A stretch of 40,863 nt of DNA from NCBI GenBank assembly GCA_030536655.1, contig JAUNPN010000011.1, forward strand, positions 1 to 40,863, given 5' to 3'. This document shows, one piece after another, positions 1 through 7,050 of this stretch. This DNA comes from a bacterium (lineage in GTDB: Bacteria > Bacillota > Clostridia > UBA1381). Made by a program: the position numbers and the translations under genes. The notes under the pieces are model-generated. The model was not told the origin of the DNA and did no database searches. It saw nothing but the letters and a program-made list of their open reading frames with translations. How positions within the stretch are numbered: the stretch's first letter is position 1; every line of letters begins with the position of its first letter.

Positions 1-484
1 ATCATAATAAAAGACGAAATCTGTGATGCGCTTAAGTTGTGGATAGTGATTATTTATCTTGACCTTTTTCTCTAATTCAATAGTGTTAACATCAAGAGGA
101 TGCACCTTACTTTCATCTTTTGCTATTTTTACAGCTTTATCATAAGAACTAATCATCTGCGTATTATCTGATGATTTAATAACTCTTCCGTTGAATAATT
201 TCATTATCTCCATGTAGTTTCAAATTGTAATCTGTACCCTCTATAGTAATAACTGCATCGTAAGAGGCGTAATTTTTTCCTTTACTTGATTTAATATCAA
301 GTTCATTCGTAATAAAAGCTAATGCTTCTATCACCTTACTTTCAAACATATCACTAAATCTATTATTGTGTTCGATTCTACATACGTTATTATTAAAAAT
401 TCGTGCATTTGTCAATGCATCAGGAATTATATCTGATTCAGATAAATCGTGATTTTTCCCACAATATATACATTTTTGTTCCAT
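1..484 (-). pseudogene. HNH-like zinc-motif protein, frameshifted and cut by the window edge
   Basis: Reading starts at the ATG at 484. The N-terminus has a CIYCG zinc knuckle (C5, C8), followed by SESDIIPDAL, which resembles the EHIIPxAL segment of HNH endonucleases, and a second half-motif NNVCRIEHNNRF. The usual histidine of EHIIP is replaced by Asp, so nuclease activity is doubtful. The first frame stops at 176 after 102 codons. An adjacent frame is open from 219 to the left edge of the window and continues with a lysine-rich sequence (KLFNGRVIKSSDNTQ, then TIELEKKVKINNHYPQL). The two frames overlap between 179 and 219, as expected from a single frameshift in one longer gene. The alternative is two separate overlapping ORFs. 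The family assignment rests on motif resemblance only. The gene lies downstream of the serine recombinase and may be element cargo or flanking DNA. Confidence 0.5.
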
Positions 485-760
485 CTACCAACAGTCCTCT
501 CCACAACATCTAATCCACTGCCCGAAAATGCCTTTAGTATCGAGTTGCTGGATTTGTTGTCAGTTTTCAGCACTTGCTCAAAATCCCTGACATCTAATCC
601 ACTAACTCAATTTGCGTTATCTAATCCGAGGTCACAACCTGACACACATTTTCACAGTAGATATGTTTCCATATAAAATAATCGAGCTTTTTCAGAAGTC
701 GGGCTTCTTGTCCCAACTTCCGAAAAAGACTGTAAATACGCCACTTTCGGTCATGTGATT
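485..760. other. Gene-free stretch with short direct repeats beside the recombinase gene
   Basis: No credible gene is visible. The 13-mer CATCTAATCCACT occurs at 507-519 and 591-603, and a 9-base partial copy (ATCTAATCC) at 619-627. A long imperfect hairpin follows at 687-728. The position next to the 3' end of a large serine recombinase gene makes this a plausible place for an element end or attachment site, but no partner site could be recognised elsewhere in the window. Confidence 0.5.
681..728 (-). terminator. Hairpin terminator after the serine recombinase
   Basis: The arms CTTTTTCAGAAGTCGGG (687-703) and TCCCAACTTCCGAAAAAG (711-728) pair with two mismatches around a 7-base loop. Read on the minus strand, the stem is followed by a T-rich run (ATTATTTTATAT). 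It lies 33 bases past the recombinase stop codon, so it probably ends that transcript. Confidence 0.6.
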
Positions 761-2449
761 TTATTTTCTTGACATCAAACAAACCGTCTCAACGTGTTGT
801 TCATTAGTTCTGATAAATAACGCTCCACTTTCGCCGTCATAGGTTACCGGGAATGTGAAGTGTATTGATTTAATCATATTACCGTCAGCGCGTTTGAGGG
901 TATACAGCTCAATATATGATACCATCGCCTGCAAAAGAGACTTTCTGTCCTCCGGAGACATCATATCGTAGTATTTGCTAAACCCCTCCAGCATTTCAAA
1001 TATCGATTGCTTTGTCATGCATGATTTTTCCGCCATAGCAATCTCGCTGTTCACTTCATCAAGTCTGCTTTGCGTATTATCCAGATTATCATATATTTCA
1101 TCCATAATTCGATTCAAGCTTTCAACGCGTTTTTCATAGTGCTTGTCACTGGCATCAAGCTCCGCAAGTCTTTTTTCGGTCTGAACAAGATTACCGCCGT
1201 ATTTATTCAGTTCATTTTCAATGGATTCACGCTTATTCCTGAGAGTATCTATATCCGTTTCACAATCTATTTTCTTAGTCACCAGCTCGGCAAATTCGGG
1301 TATTGTCACCATTGATGAAATGACCTCTTTTACTTCTTTTTCAAGTTTTGCGCCACTGTAATACTTGTTTGCGAGAGAGCAGCTTATTCCGTTTCTGTCT
1401 CTTCCCGAAATGCAGCGATAGGAAATATATCGCGGATAAAAACCCTCTTTTCCGTTTTTCCTCGGTCTGGGTGGAGCGGTGTACCCATAAATGTTTTTGC
1501 CGCAATCAGGACATCTGATAAGTCCCGTCAACGGATATACCGTTGTGCTGTCGCTCCTTGTCTTTCTGTGGGCAACATTTTCCTTTAATTGAGCCTCCGC
1601 TTTGGAAAACACTTCTTCGGAAACAATGGCTTCATGCACTCCGTTTACGACAATTATTTTGCTCTCGTCATCCTGTTTTACGACCTTGGTTTCGTTGTTC
1701 GTCCCCTCAACCTTGACCGTATGGCGGCGACCGTAGGCTATCTTCCCCGCATAAACAGGGTTTTTCAGAATTGCTCTGACGTTTCGTTCGGTGAACAACG
1801 AAAACCGAGTGTTTCCCCGCTGTTCTCTTTGCACATTCTCGTCATTCAGCTTTTTTGTAATATATCGAATGCTCTGTCCCTCGTTCGCATAGAGATGAAA
1901 GATTTCTTTGACAATCTCCGCTTCCGGTGGGTTTATTTTCAGCTCCTTGTTTTCGAGCATATATCCGTAAGGAGCCTGCGCACCGTTCCAAAGACCGCTC
2001 CTTGCTTTCTGCTGTCTGCCCGCAAGCGTCTGTTCGTGAATGTTTTCAAGCTCCATTTCAGCAACCGCGCCCATGATATTGGCAATCATCTTTCCGGTTG
2101 CCGTTGACGTATCAATACCGTCCTTTACTCCGATAAGTCCGACGCCAAAATTGGCAAGCTCCTGTAGGTATTTAGCCGTATCGCTTGTATTTCGCGCAAA
2201 ACGAGACAGTTTGAAAACAAGAACATATTTTACATTATCCTTTTTGCTTTTTATATCATCCATCATCCGAATAAATGCGGGTCTGTGCTCCACATTCTTG
2301 CCCGACTTGCCCTCATCGGAATATTTGCCGATAATGTTGATGCCTCGCATCTTGGCAAACGTTCTGATTTCCTCCTCCTGGGCATCAAGAGAAAATCCGT
2401 CAACCTGGATGACGGTTGAAACTCGCGTATAAATATAGGCATTATCCAT
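761..2449 (-). CDS. Large serine recombinase (integrase/transposase)
   Basis: This protein catalyses site-specific excision and integration of a mobile element through a phosphoserine-DNA intermediate. The N-terminal resolvase domain (about residues 1-150) has YTRVS with the catalytic serine at about residue 11 and the typical LSRFARN segment. A recombinase domain follows (about 160-270, with APYGYMLENK and NPVYAGKIAYGR). Next comes a zinc ribbon (CPDCGKNIYG, then YRCISG and a further Cys) and a coiled-coil segment (about 390-470), the layout of TnpX-like enzymes. The length of 562 residues is normal. I chose the ATG at 2449 because AGGAG lies 8 bases upstream; the GTG at 2458 overlaps that site. 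A MobV-type relaxase gene lies upstream on the same strand, an arrangement that recalls Tn4451-like mobilisable transposons. The gene is intact. Confidence 0.95.
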   Translation of the reverse strand: MDNAYIYTRVSTVIQVDGFSLDAQEEEIRTFAKMRGINIIGKYSDEGKSGKNVEHRPAFIRMMDDIKSKKDNVKYVLVFKLSRFARNTSDTAKYLQELANFGVGLIGVKDGIDTSTATGKMIANIMGAVAEMELENIHEQTLAGRQQKARSGLWNGAQAPYGYMLENKELKINPPEAEIVKEIFHLYANEGQSIRYITKKLNDENVQREQRGNTRFSLFTERNVRAILKNPVYAGKIAYGRRHTVKVEGTNNETKVVKQDDESKIIVVNGVHEAIVSEEVFSKAEAQLKENVAHRKTRSDSTTVYPLTGLIRCPDCGKNIYGYTAPPRPRKNGKEGFYPRYISYRCISGRDRNGISCSLANKYYSGAKLEKEVKEVISSMVTIPEFAELVTKKIDCETDIDTLRNKRESIENELNKYGGNLVQTEKRLAELDASDKHYEKRVESLNRIMDEIYDNLDNTQSRLDEVNSEIAMAEKSCMTKQSIFEMLEGFSKYYDMMSPEDRKSLLQAMVSYIELYTLKRADGNMIKSIHFTFPVTYDGESGALFIRTNEQHVETVCLMSRK

Positions 2450-2497
2450 ATTGTTCACTCCTATATATCGTTAATTTATCAGTAGGACACATCTATA

Positions 2498-2692
2498 TTA
2501 TCTATTATATACGATGATAAGAGAAAATGCAAGCCTAAATACAAAATTTATATAAAAAATATGTATGTCGGAGTCCTTGTCGGACTCCTCGGAATTATTA
2601 AATTCCTCTTTACTCTTATACTTAATCAGAAGCTCCGCAATAACAACGGAACAACGAATAAAGTCTTTGTTAAGCATTAATTCCTTGTTCAT
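2498..2692 (-). CDS. Small hypothetical protein coupled to the relaxase gene
   Basis: This is a 64-residue ORF whose ATG overlaps the relaxase stop codon (ATGA), which suggests translational coupling. The N-terminal half (MNKELMLNKDFIRCSVVIAE) is amphipathic. The middle is acidic (NNSEESDKDSD) and the C-terminus is hydrophobic (FVFRLAFSLIIVYNR). I do not recognise the family. Its place between relaxase and recombinase suggests a small accessory protein of the element, but expression and function are unknown. The AT-rich tail could also be a chance extension of a shorter protein. Confidence 0.45.
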   Translation of the reverse strand: MNKELMLNKDFIRCSVVIAELLIKYKSKEEFNNSEESDKDSDIHIFYINFVFRLAFSLIIVYNR

Positions 2693-3516
2693 AGGCGTTC
2701 CTCGACTTTCCGAACCGCAGGCGGCTCTCTTTTGTACTCCATAAGCACCTCCGGCGGTATCCGCCCGATAAGTTCTGTCGCGGCGGCGTAATCTCGTTCA
2801 AGCTGTGCGATTTCAAGTTTACGTAAAAGGCTCTCCTTTGACTTGTCAGAAAGAGCCTTATTTTTCTTTGAGAGTTCCGTATTTTCGGCTTCCAATTCCT
2901 TAAACGCGGATTGATACCGCTTTATGTCTCCGCGCATTTTCTCCGCTGCGGGAATGAATTTATCAAGAACCTTTGCAATATCGCCAATCCGTGATTTCTT
3001 GTTCAATGGATTGATGCCGCCGATAAGCGTTTCAAGTTTTTCTCTCTGCTTGTTAAGGTGTGCCATTTCCTTGAACACTCTTGGCGGGATATGATCACGT
3101 CCGGTTTTTGATGCACTCTCGCCGCGTTCCAAATCCGGATATTTCTTTACCATGTGCTTCCAAAATTCATCCTGCCACCATGTCAGTTTTTTCTTGTTTC
3201 CGACAATATCTTTCGCCGACAGTCTGCCGTCCTCGGTGATCGGGATAAAACAAAGGTGCATATGCGGCGTTTTCTCGTCCATATGCACCACGGCAGAGAT
3301 TATTGTGCTTTCGTTTTGATGTGCCTTGATAAATTCAAGGGCATAGCTGAAATACTCATTTACTTCGGCTCGTTTTTTGCCCTCGAAAAACTCCGGGCTT
3401 GCGGTAATGAGGGCTTCAACCACCCGAACACTGTCGGAGCGCGTACGGCAGCCTGCGGCGGCTATCTGCTGTTCAGCTTCCGCGCGGTATTTACGCTTTG
3501 AGAATGATAGTGACAC
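2689..3516 (-). CDS. MobV-type relaxase (plasmid recombination/mobilisation protein), N-terminally truncated
   Basis: Relaxases nick DNA at an origin of transfer and pilot the strand into a recipient. The segment VVHMDEKTPHMHLCFIPI (about residues 77-94) is the MobV/Pre metal-binding motif HxDExxPHxH. It is preceded by RSDSVRVVEALITASPEFF and followed by a charged coiled coil (about 165-250). The visible product of 275 residues starts at a GTG with a weak ribosome site. Family members usually carry a further 50-90 N-terminal residues with the first conserved motif. The frame stays open upstream, but the added residues do not look like a relaxase and run into the divergent regulator gene. The N-terminus therefore seems to have been lost or replaced, and mobilisation activity is doubtful. 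Confidence 0.8.
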   Translation of the reverse strand: MSLSFSKRKYRAEAEQQIAAAGCRTRSDSVRVVEALITASPEFFEGKKRAEVNEYFSYALEFIKAHQNESTIISAVVHMDEKTPHMHLCFIPITEDGRLSAKDIVGNKKKLTWWQDEFWKHMVKKYPDLERGESASKTGRDHIPPRVFKEMAHLNKQREKLETLIGGINPLNKKSRIGDIAKVLDKFIPAAEKMRGDIKRYQSAFKELEAENTELSKKNKALSDKSKESLLRKLEIAQLERDYAAATELIGRIPPEVLMEYKREPPAVRKVEERL

Positions 3517-3575
3517 CCTATCTTTCTTTTGCTGTGTGTGGCGTTTTTTATTTGCCGTAAAACAGGAAAGGACTG

Positions 3576-4127
3576 ATGAAAATGAAACAAACCTATTTGC
3601 CGGGTACAGTTAGGGAACGATTGCAAGATTTAATGAAACAGCACAAGCTGACGCAATCGGAGCTTGCCCAAAAAATTGATGTCGCCGAAAGTACACTGAG
3701 TAGATTTATCAGCGGCAGAACAGATAAGCTCGGAGACGAGAGCGTGATACGAATTGCGGAGATATTCAATGTATCGACCGACTTTCTGCTCGGAGCTGTT
3801 GATGAACCCGACCGCAAGAATTACGATATTTCGGAGCTTGGCTTATCAGTGGATGCCGCAAGAAATCTTTATGCCGGCAGGGTCAACGCCGATGTTATGA
3901 ACCGGCTTCTAGTAAACCCACACTTTGCCGAAGCTACATATTTAATCTCCCGCTACTTAAACGATGAACTCGCCAAAGGCTTTGCGGCGCAAAATCAGTT
4001 ATATGATGCTGTTGTTTCGCTGATGAGCGGGGACAAACACATTGCCCATGATGTATCAACGTTGAAAATCCCTGTGTATCAGGCCGATTTGTCCGCGATA
4101 CAGCCGGCTACTTATGACAGCCGTTAA
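3576..4127 (+). CDS. XRE-family DNA-binding regulator (probable N-terminal part of a frameshifted gene)
   Basis: A helix-turn-helix of the Cro/CI type spans about residues 10-65 (VRERLQDLMKQHKLTQSEL, then STLSRFISGRTDKL and IAEIFNVSTDFLLG). It probably represses element genes and sits divergent to the relaxase, so the short spacer may hold operators for both. The start at 3576 has GGAAAGG upstream. The C-terminal region (about 90-175) is helical and ends abruptly in PATYDSR. The next ORF begins inside it, 14 bases before the stop, in another frame and with a sequence that reads as a natural continuation. I infer a +1 frameshift near 4105-4115, although two overlapping cistrons remain possible. 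Confidence 0.85.
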   Translation: MKMKQTYLPGTVRERLQDLMKQHKLTQSELAQKIDVAESTLSRFISGRTDKLGDESVIRIAEIFNVSTDFLLGAVDEPDRKNYDISELGLSVDAARNLYAGRVNADVMNRLLVNPHFAEATYLISRYLNDELAKGFAAQNQLYDAVVSLMSGDKHIAHDVSTLKIPVYQADLSAIQPATYDSR

Positions 4128-4368
4128 GGAAATAAAAAAAGGCGCCGGTTCGGAAATTGAACAGGCGCAGAAAATGCAAAAAGATATTTTCGATAAAATG
4201 GTATTGGAGCTTACTCGCGGTCAAAATGTCCCCGAGTGCAAAATCACGGTTGAAGATATTGCCGAACAGGTCGCAAACGCTGTTTTGGGAATTGATGAGC
4301 AGACACAGGAGCAAATAAAGAGGCTCTTTATACGGATGGCAGGCGGTGATTTAAGTGAAACTGCTTGA
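4114..4368 (+). CDS. Helical small protein, likely the frameshifted C-terminus of the XRE regulator
   Basis: This 84-residue ORF is rich in charged helices (TAVKEIKKGAGSEIEQ, MQKDIFDKMVLELTRG, VEDIAEQVANAVLGIDEQT). It overlaps the end of the regulator gene by 14 bases and has no convincing ribosome site of its own. Joining the two frames would give a regulator of about 260 residues. Its own stop overlaps the start of the sigma-like gene (4355), so regulator, helical tail and sigma factor form one transcription unit. No independent function can be assigned. Confidence 0.6.
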   Translation: MTAVKEIKKGAGSEIEQAQKMQKDIFDKMVLELTRGQNVPECKITVEDIAEQVANAVLGIDEQTQEQIKRLFIRMAGGDLSETA

Positions 4369-4975
4369 TTTAACAAACGAGGAGCTTTGCCGGCTAGCCA
4401 AAAGCGGAGACAGCGAAGCCGGGAATAGATTGACAGAGAACAATATCGGATTTATTAAGACGATTGCAACAGAAGCGTTTCAAAATTTCGGGAACGTTTC
4501 GGGAATTGAATTTGACGACTTTGTTCAAGAAGGTATGATTGCATTTTGGAAATGTATCGGCAAGTACGATGAAAACTCCGGCGTGACATTCCTTACTTAC
4601 GCAAAGCCAGCAATTAAAAATGTAATGACGGACTTGGTGCGAAAACACTTGACATTAACGCAGACGGAAAGCATTAGTTTAGATGAATATATCGGGAACG
4701 TCGAACGGCAGTTACTATCGGTATTAAAGAAAGGCTTTTATTCAAAATCGCCTGAACAACTCGTGATAACCGCTGAGACAATTCGTGAAATGTATGCCGC
4801 TCTTAATAGCTTGGAAAACAGGGAGCGTACATATCTTCTTTATCGGTTCGGCTTTAAAGACGGCAGAGAGCATACTGTTGCGGACACGGCTTTTCAATTT
4901 TCTTTAAGCGTGAGCCGCGCTAAATCTATAGAAAAGGTGGCGATAAACAAAATGCGAAAGCTGATGCTTTTATGA
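4355..4975 (+). CDS. Sigma-70-like RNA polymerase sigma factor of the mobile element
   Basis: The protein has 206 residues. Region 2 is visible at about residues 25-100 (DDFVQEGMIAFWKCIGKYD, then GVTFLTYAKPAIKNVMTDL). Region 4 is at about 145-205 (NSLENRERTYLLYRFGF, then FSLSVSRAKSIEKVAINKM). Region 1 and most of region 3 are absent, as in small element-borne sigma factors of Clostridia. The start is a GTG overlapping the previous ORF by 14 bases, which points to coupling. The linker between regions 2 and 4 (TESISLDEYIGNVERQLLSV) matches the SLD-type linker of group 3 factors. It probably directs transcription of element genes; its target promoters are unknown. Confidence 0.85.
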   Translation: MKLLDLTNEELCRLAKSGDSEAGNRLTENNIGFIKTIATEAFQNFGNVSGIEFDDFVQEGMIAFWKCIGKYDENSGVTFLTYAKPAIKNVMTDLVRKHLTLTQTESISLDEYIGNVERQLLSVLKKGFYSKSPEQLVITAETIREMYAALNSLENRERTYLLYRFGFKDGREHTVADTAFQFSLSVSRAKSIEKVAINKMRKLMLL

Positions 4976-5575
4976 AAGTGACTTCTCCTGCGGAGGGCTG
5001 TATATACCTTTGCTTCCTTTTCCGGTCAGGCGGATTTATCACTGAAAAACCCAACTTTTGTGTCACCGCCGCTGTCACAAAATCCGCCCACCCTACTGCC
5101 GCCCGAAAGTGTCCGTCTGCCGCAATCTACCCACACAGCGCAGATGCCGCAACCGCCCCCTTGCCGGCGTCAGCTGGAAGCAAAGGTATAACACACTAGA
5201 CTTTGCAAGCAAAATCGTGTGCCAAAATGGAACGCTGTCCCCTTTGGAAACTCCTGCCAAGGGCAACTCAGTTTCCCTTTGGATGCCCTTTGCCAATAGG
5301 GCTGCTCTCGCCCCTATTGGATGACCCCGAGCCAAAGAGGGCAGTCCTCTTTGGAAACTCCCGTATTTTCTTCGTCGGTGAGTACCCAAACTGTAAAAGC
5401 GCAGTTTGACACCTATGCTCCGAAAATATAAAACTGCTGCAATTTTCACACCTATACGTGGTAAAGATTGCAGCGGTTTATTTCTCGTTAGCGATTGTAT
5501 TTCTTTGCTATATTGTGAAATAGTCTCCAACACTCCCAGTAAAGCCGAGAATATATAATTACGCACTCAGAAAAT
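4976..5575. other. 600-bp gene-free region dense in inverted repeats; possible structured RNA
   Basis: Open frames exist on both strands but lack ribosome sites and recognisable protein features. The sequence instead holds a series of inverted repeats: GGCGGATTT/AAATCCGCC (5029-5037 with 5080-5088), enclosing TTGTG/CACAA (5058-5080); GGAAACT/AGTTTCC (5246-5252 with 5270-5276), with an inner TGCC/GGCA; CCAATAGGGC/GCCCCTATTGG (5293-5320); CCAAAGAGG/CCTCTTTGG (5332-5354, perfect 9-bp stem); and AAACTGCTGCAAT paired imperfectly with ATTGCAGCGGTTT (5431-5478). The region is more GC-rich than its flanks. It lies between convergent genes (the sigma factor and the 390-residue protein), so one of the stems may be a terminator. 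The number and regularity of the stems suggest a folded RNA. Confidence 0.45.
5431..5480. terminator. Possible terminator between convergent genes
   Basis: AAACTGCTGCAATTT (5431-5445) pairs with AAAGATTGCAGCGGTTT (5462-5478) with one mismatch and one bulge. The stem is flanked by T-rich bases on the plus-strand side (TTTATTTCTCG) and by A/T-rich bases on the other. The 16-base loop is longer than usual. It lies between the ends of the sigma factor gene and the minus-strand 390-residue gene. Confidence 0.35.
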
Positions 5576-6748
5576 CTATTTTACTGTAGCTATATAAAGG
5601 TTTTCCTTATCGACAAATAGCCGAACAGGTTTATTATATAATTCATTCACAGTATCAATATTCTCTATAAACGGTCTGATTGAATTGCTTTGATGTTCAA
5701 TTAAAGCACCCATTTGCTTTTTAAGTTTTTCATCGCTTATTTTTTCTAATTTACCGCCTGCAGCAATAAGCGCTTCATCAGCCTGACCTTTGATTATGAC
5801 CGGTATTTTTTCTAAGAATTTTCCGACCGCAGTGTTTGCTTTGGCAATTCCCTTTAATACTGATGACTGAACCGAAGTTGATGAATATCCTTCGATTTCG
5901 TTATAGCATTTCGTATATAGCTCTCTGTATTTCAAGGAATAATCGGCTAATTTTACAGAAATGCCCGACAGATAACAGGCACCGTAATTTTCCAAAAGCA
6001 CTACTTCCAAGAAAGATGAGAAGCCCAATAGATACAACGCAAGCTGATAGTCCTTGAATTGGTCTTGCACAGCTTGAAGCTGTCTGTTTACCGTTTGGTC
6101 GCTGTGAATAAAAGATTTTTTATTGACCTTTGCGATAATCTGCTCACGGTAGAAAGCTATTTTCTTTTCCGCTTCCTGCCTTATGTCAAGAACCTTAATA
6201 TGGTTACTGTTCTTAAACATTGCATTATTCCAGTTGTACTTGTAGTTGTTGAACACATCAAACAAAAAATTCAGATCGCCTTTTAGTTCCGCTTTCTCTT
6301 TTTGTATAAGAAAATCCATCATCTCTTGCTGCATATCCTGAATTGCACTGAGTTTCTTGTCAATATTAGCCAACACCGCCGCCATAAACAGCATTGTCGG
6401 GTCAAAGGCAATAGGGGTCATCTGCGCCTGTCCGCCTCCGACCATACCGGTAGGAGTCTGCAATGAGCCGATGTAGTTCTTTGTTCCTTTCATTTGAAAC
6501 ATTGTTTTCCCTGCGGTATTGACATAGTATATTCCGCTTCCGCCGGCTGCTGTCTGAACCGCTGCAGCAAGCGGTTGAAATGCGGTCCCGTATGCCGCAA
6601 GCCGTGAAAGCGGTAACGGTGTGTAGTTTGAAATACCAACCTCCGACTCCTGCAACATAGGGCATAGAGATGTGTCATTCATCATTTGCAGTATTTCATT
6701 ATCCCTATTGTTATGTACGCTGTTGTTAGTACTATTAATTTTACTCAT
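5576..6748 (-). CDS. Hypothetical protein, 390 residues, with a hydrophobic central helix
   Basis: I do not recognise the family. The start at 6748 follows AGAGGATAAACC. Residues 1-60 are polar and Asn-rich. About 55-110 contain small and glycine-rich stretches (LAAAVQTAAGGSGIYYVNTA, TGMVGGGQAQM). About 112-130 form an apolar helix (FDPTMLFMAAVLANI), followed by long charged helices (about 130-240), an aromatic segment (LALYLLGFSSFLEVVLL, about 245-265) and a basic, Ala/Lys-rich C-terminus. There is no signal peptide. The long helices flanking an apolar stretch resemble the layout of membrane-active helical proteins, but that is inference. The gene stands alone between two gene-free structured regions, downstream of the defence operon on the same strand, and may be part of the element's cargo. 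Confidence 0.75.
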   Translation of the reverse strand: MSKINSTNNSVHNNRDNEILQMMNDTSLCPMLQESEVGISNYTPLPLSRLAAYGTAFQPLAAAVQTAAGGSGIYYVNTAGKTMFQMKGTKNYIGSLQTPTGMVGGGQAQMTPIAFDPTMLFMAAVLANIDKKLSAIQDMQQEMMDFLIQKEKAELKGDLNFLFDVFNNYKYNWNNAMFKNSNHIKVLDIRQEAEKKIAFYREQIIAKVNKKSFIHSDQTVNRQLQAVQDQFKDYQLALYLLGFSSFLEVVLLENYGACYLSGISVKLADYSLKYRELYTKCYNEIEGYSSTSVQSSVLKGIAKANTAVGKFLEKIPVIIKGQADEALIAAGGKLEKISDEKLKKQMGALIEHQSNSIRPFIENIDTVNELYNKPVRLFVDKENLYIATVK

Positions 6749-7050
6749 GGTTTATCCTCTTTCTATACTGAATTTGAACGGTAAGCATCCTTAACAGTGC
6801 TTGAAAACGACGCGAATGTTGCTGTAACCTAAGCGCAGATACACTCCGCCGTATGGGCGGCGGGTTCCATTTTGGAATTTCAGCGGGAATTATAATCTTT
6901 CGCTGAAATTCTAAGGAGCTAACTCCCACCTGCGCTTACTTGAAATCTGTCGCAAGCTTAGCAGGAGCATTACTCCTATTTAAACGCTTTTAAACTAACC
7001 CTATGTTTTCAATTGAAATAGTACACAAAGTATAACCTGTATTAAAAGGT
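6749..7050 (-). ncRNA. Structured leader upstream of the 390-residue gene, possible four-way junction
   Basis: This 302-bp interval has no gene. Nested inverted repeats fit a closed multibranch fold: an outer stem TAAGCGCAG/CTGCGCTTA (6830-6838 with 6930-6938), enclosing CCGCCG/CGGCGG (6846-6851 with 6858-6863), GAATTTCAGCG/CGCTGAAATTC (6875-6885 with 6901-6911, perfect 11 bp) and GGAG/CTCC (6915-6918 with 6923-6926). A further hairpin AGGAG/CTCCT lies at 6963-6977 and repeats the GGAGT..GCTCC theme. On the minus strand this precedes the ribosome site of the 390-residue gene by about 70 bases. It could be a regulatory leader, a free RNA, or an operator array. No known RNA family was recognised. 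Confidence 0.45.

Noticed and set aside
507-627. A CRISPR array
   Set aside because: The repeats are only 9 to 13 bases, unequally spaced, with no spacer pattern and no cas genes.
4972-5324. Small plus-strand frames after the sigma factor gene
   Set aside because: Repetitive Pro/Ala/Ser-rich translations without ribosome sites; better explained by the structured GC-rich DNA.
5093-5566. A 157-codon open frame on the minus strand in the hairpin-rich region
   Set aside because: No ribosome site, composition set by the inverted repeats, and no recognisable protein features.
6741-6929. A 62-codon frame inside the structured leader
   Set aside because: It lies across the predicted stems, has no convincing ribosome site and only overlaps the start of the 390-residue gene.
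6820-6985. A retron-like msr-msd RNA (inverted terminal arms with TAGC-type bases and inner hairpins)
   Set aside because: No reverse transcriptase gene or YxDD motif is nearby, and the enclosed fold (109 bases) is short for a retron. The resemblance is superficial.
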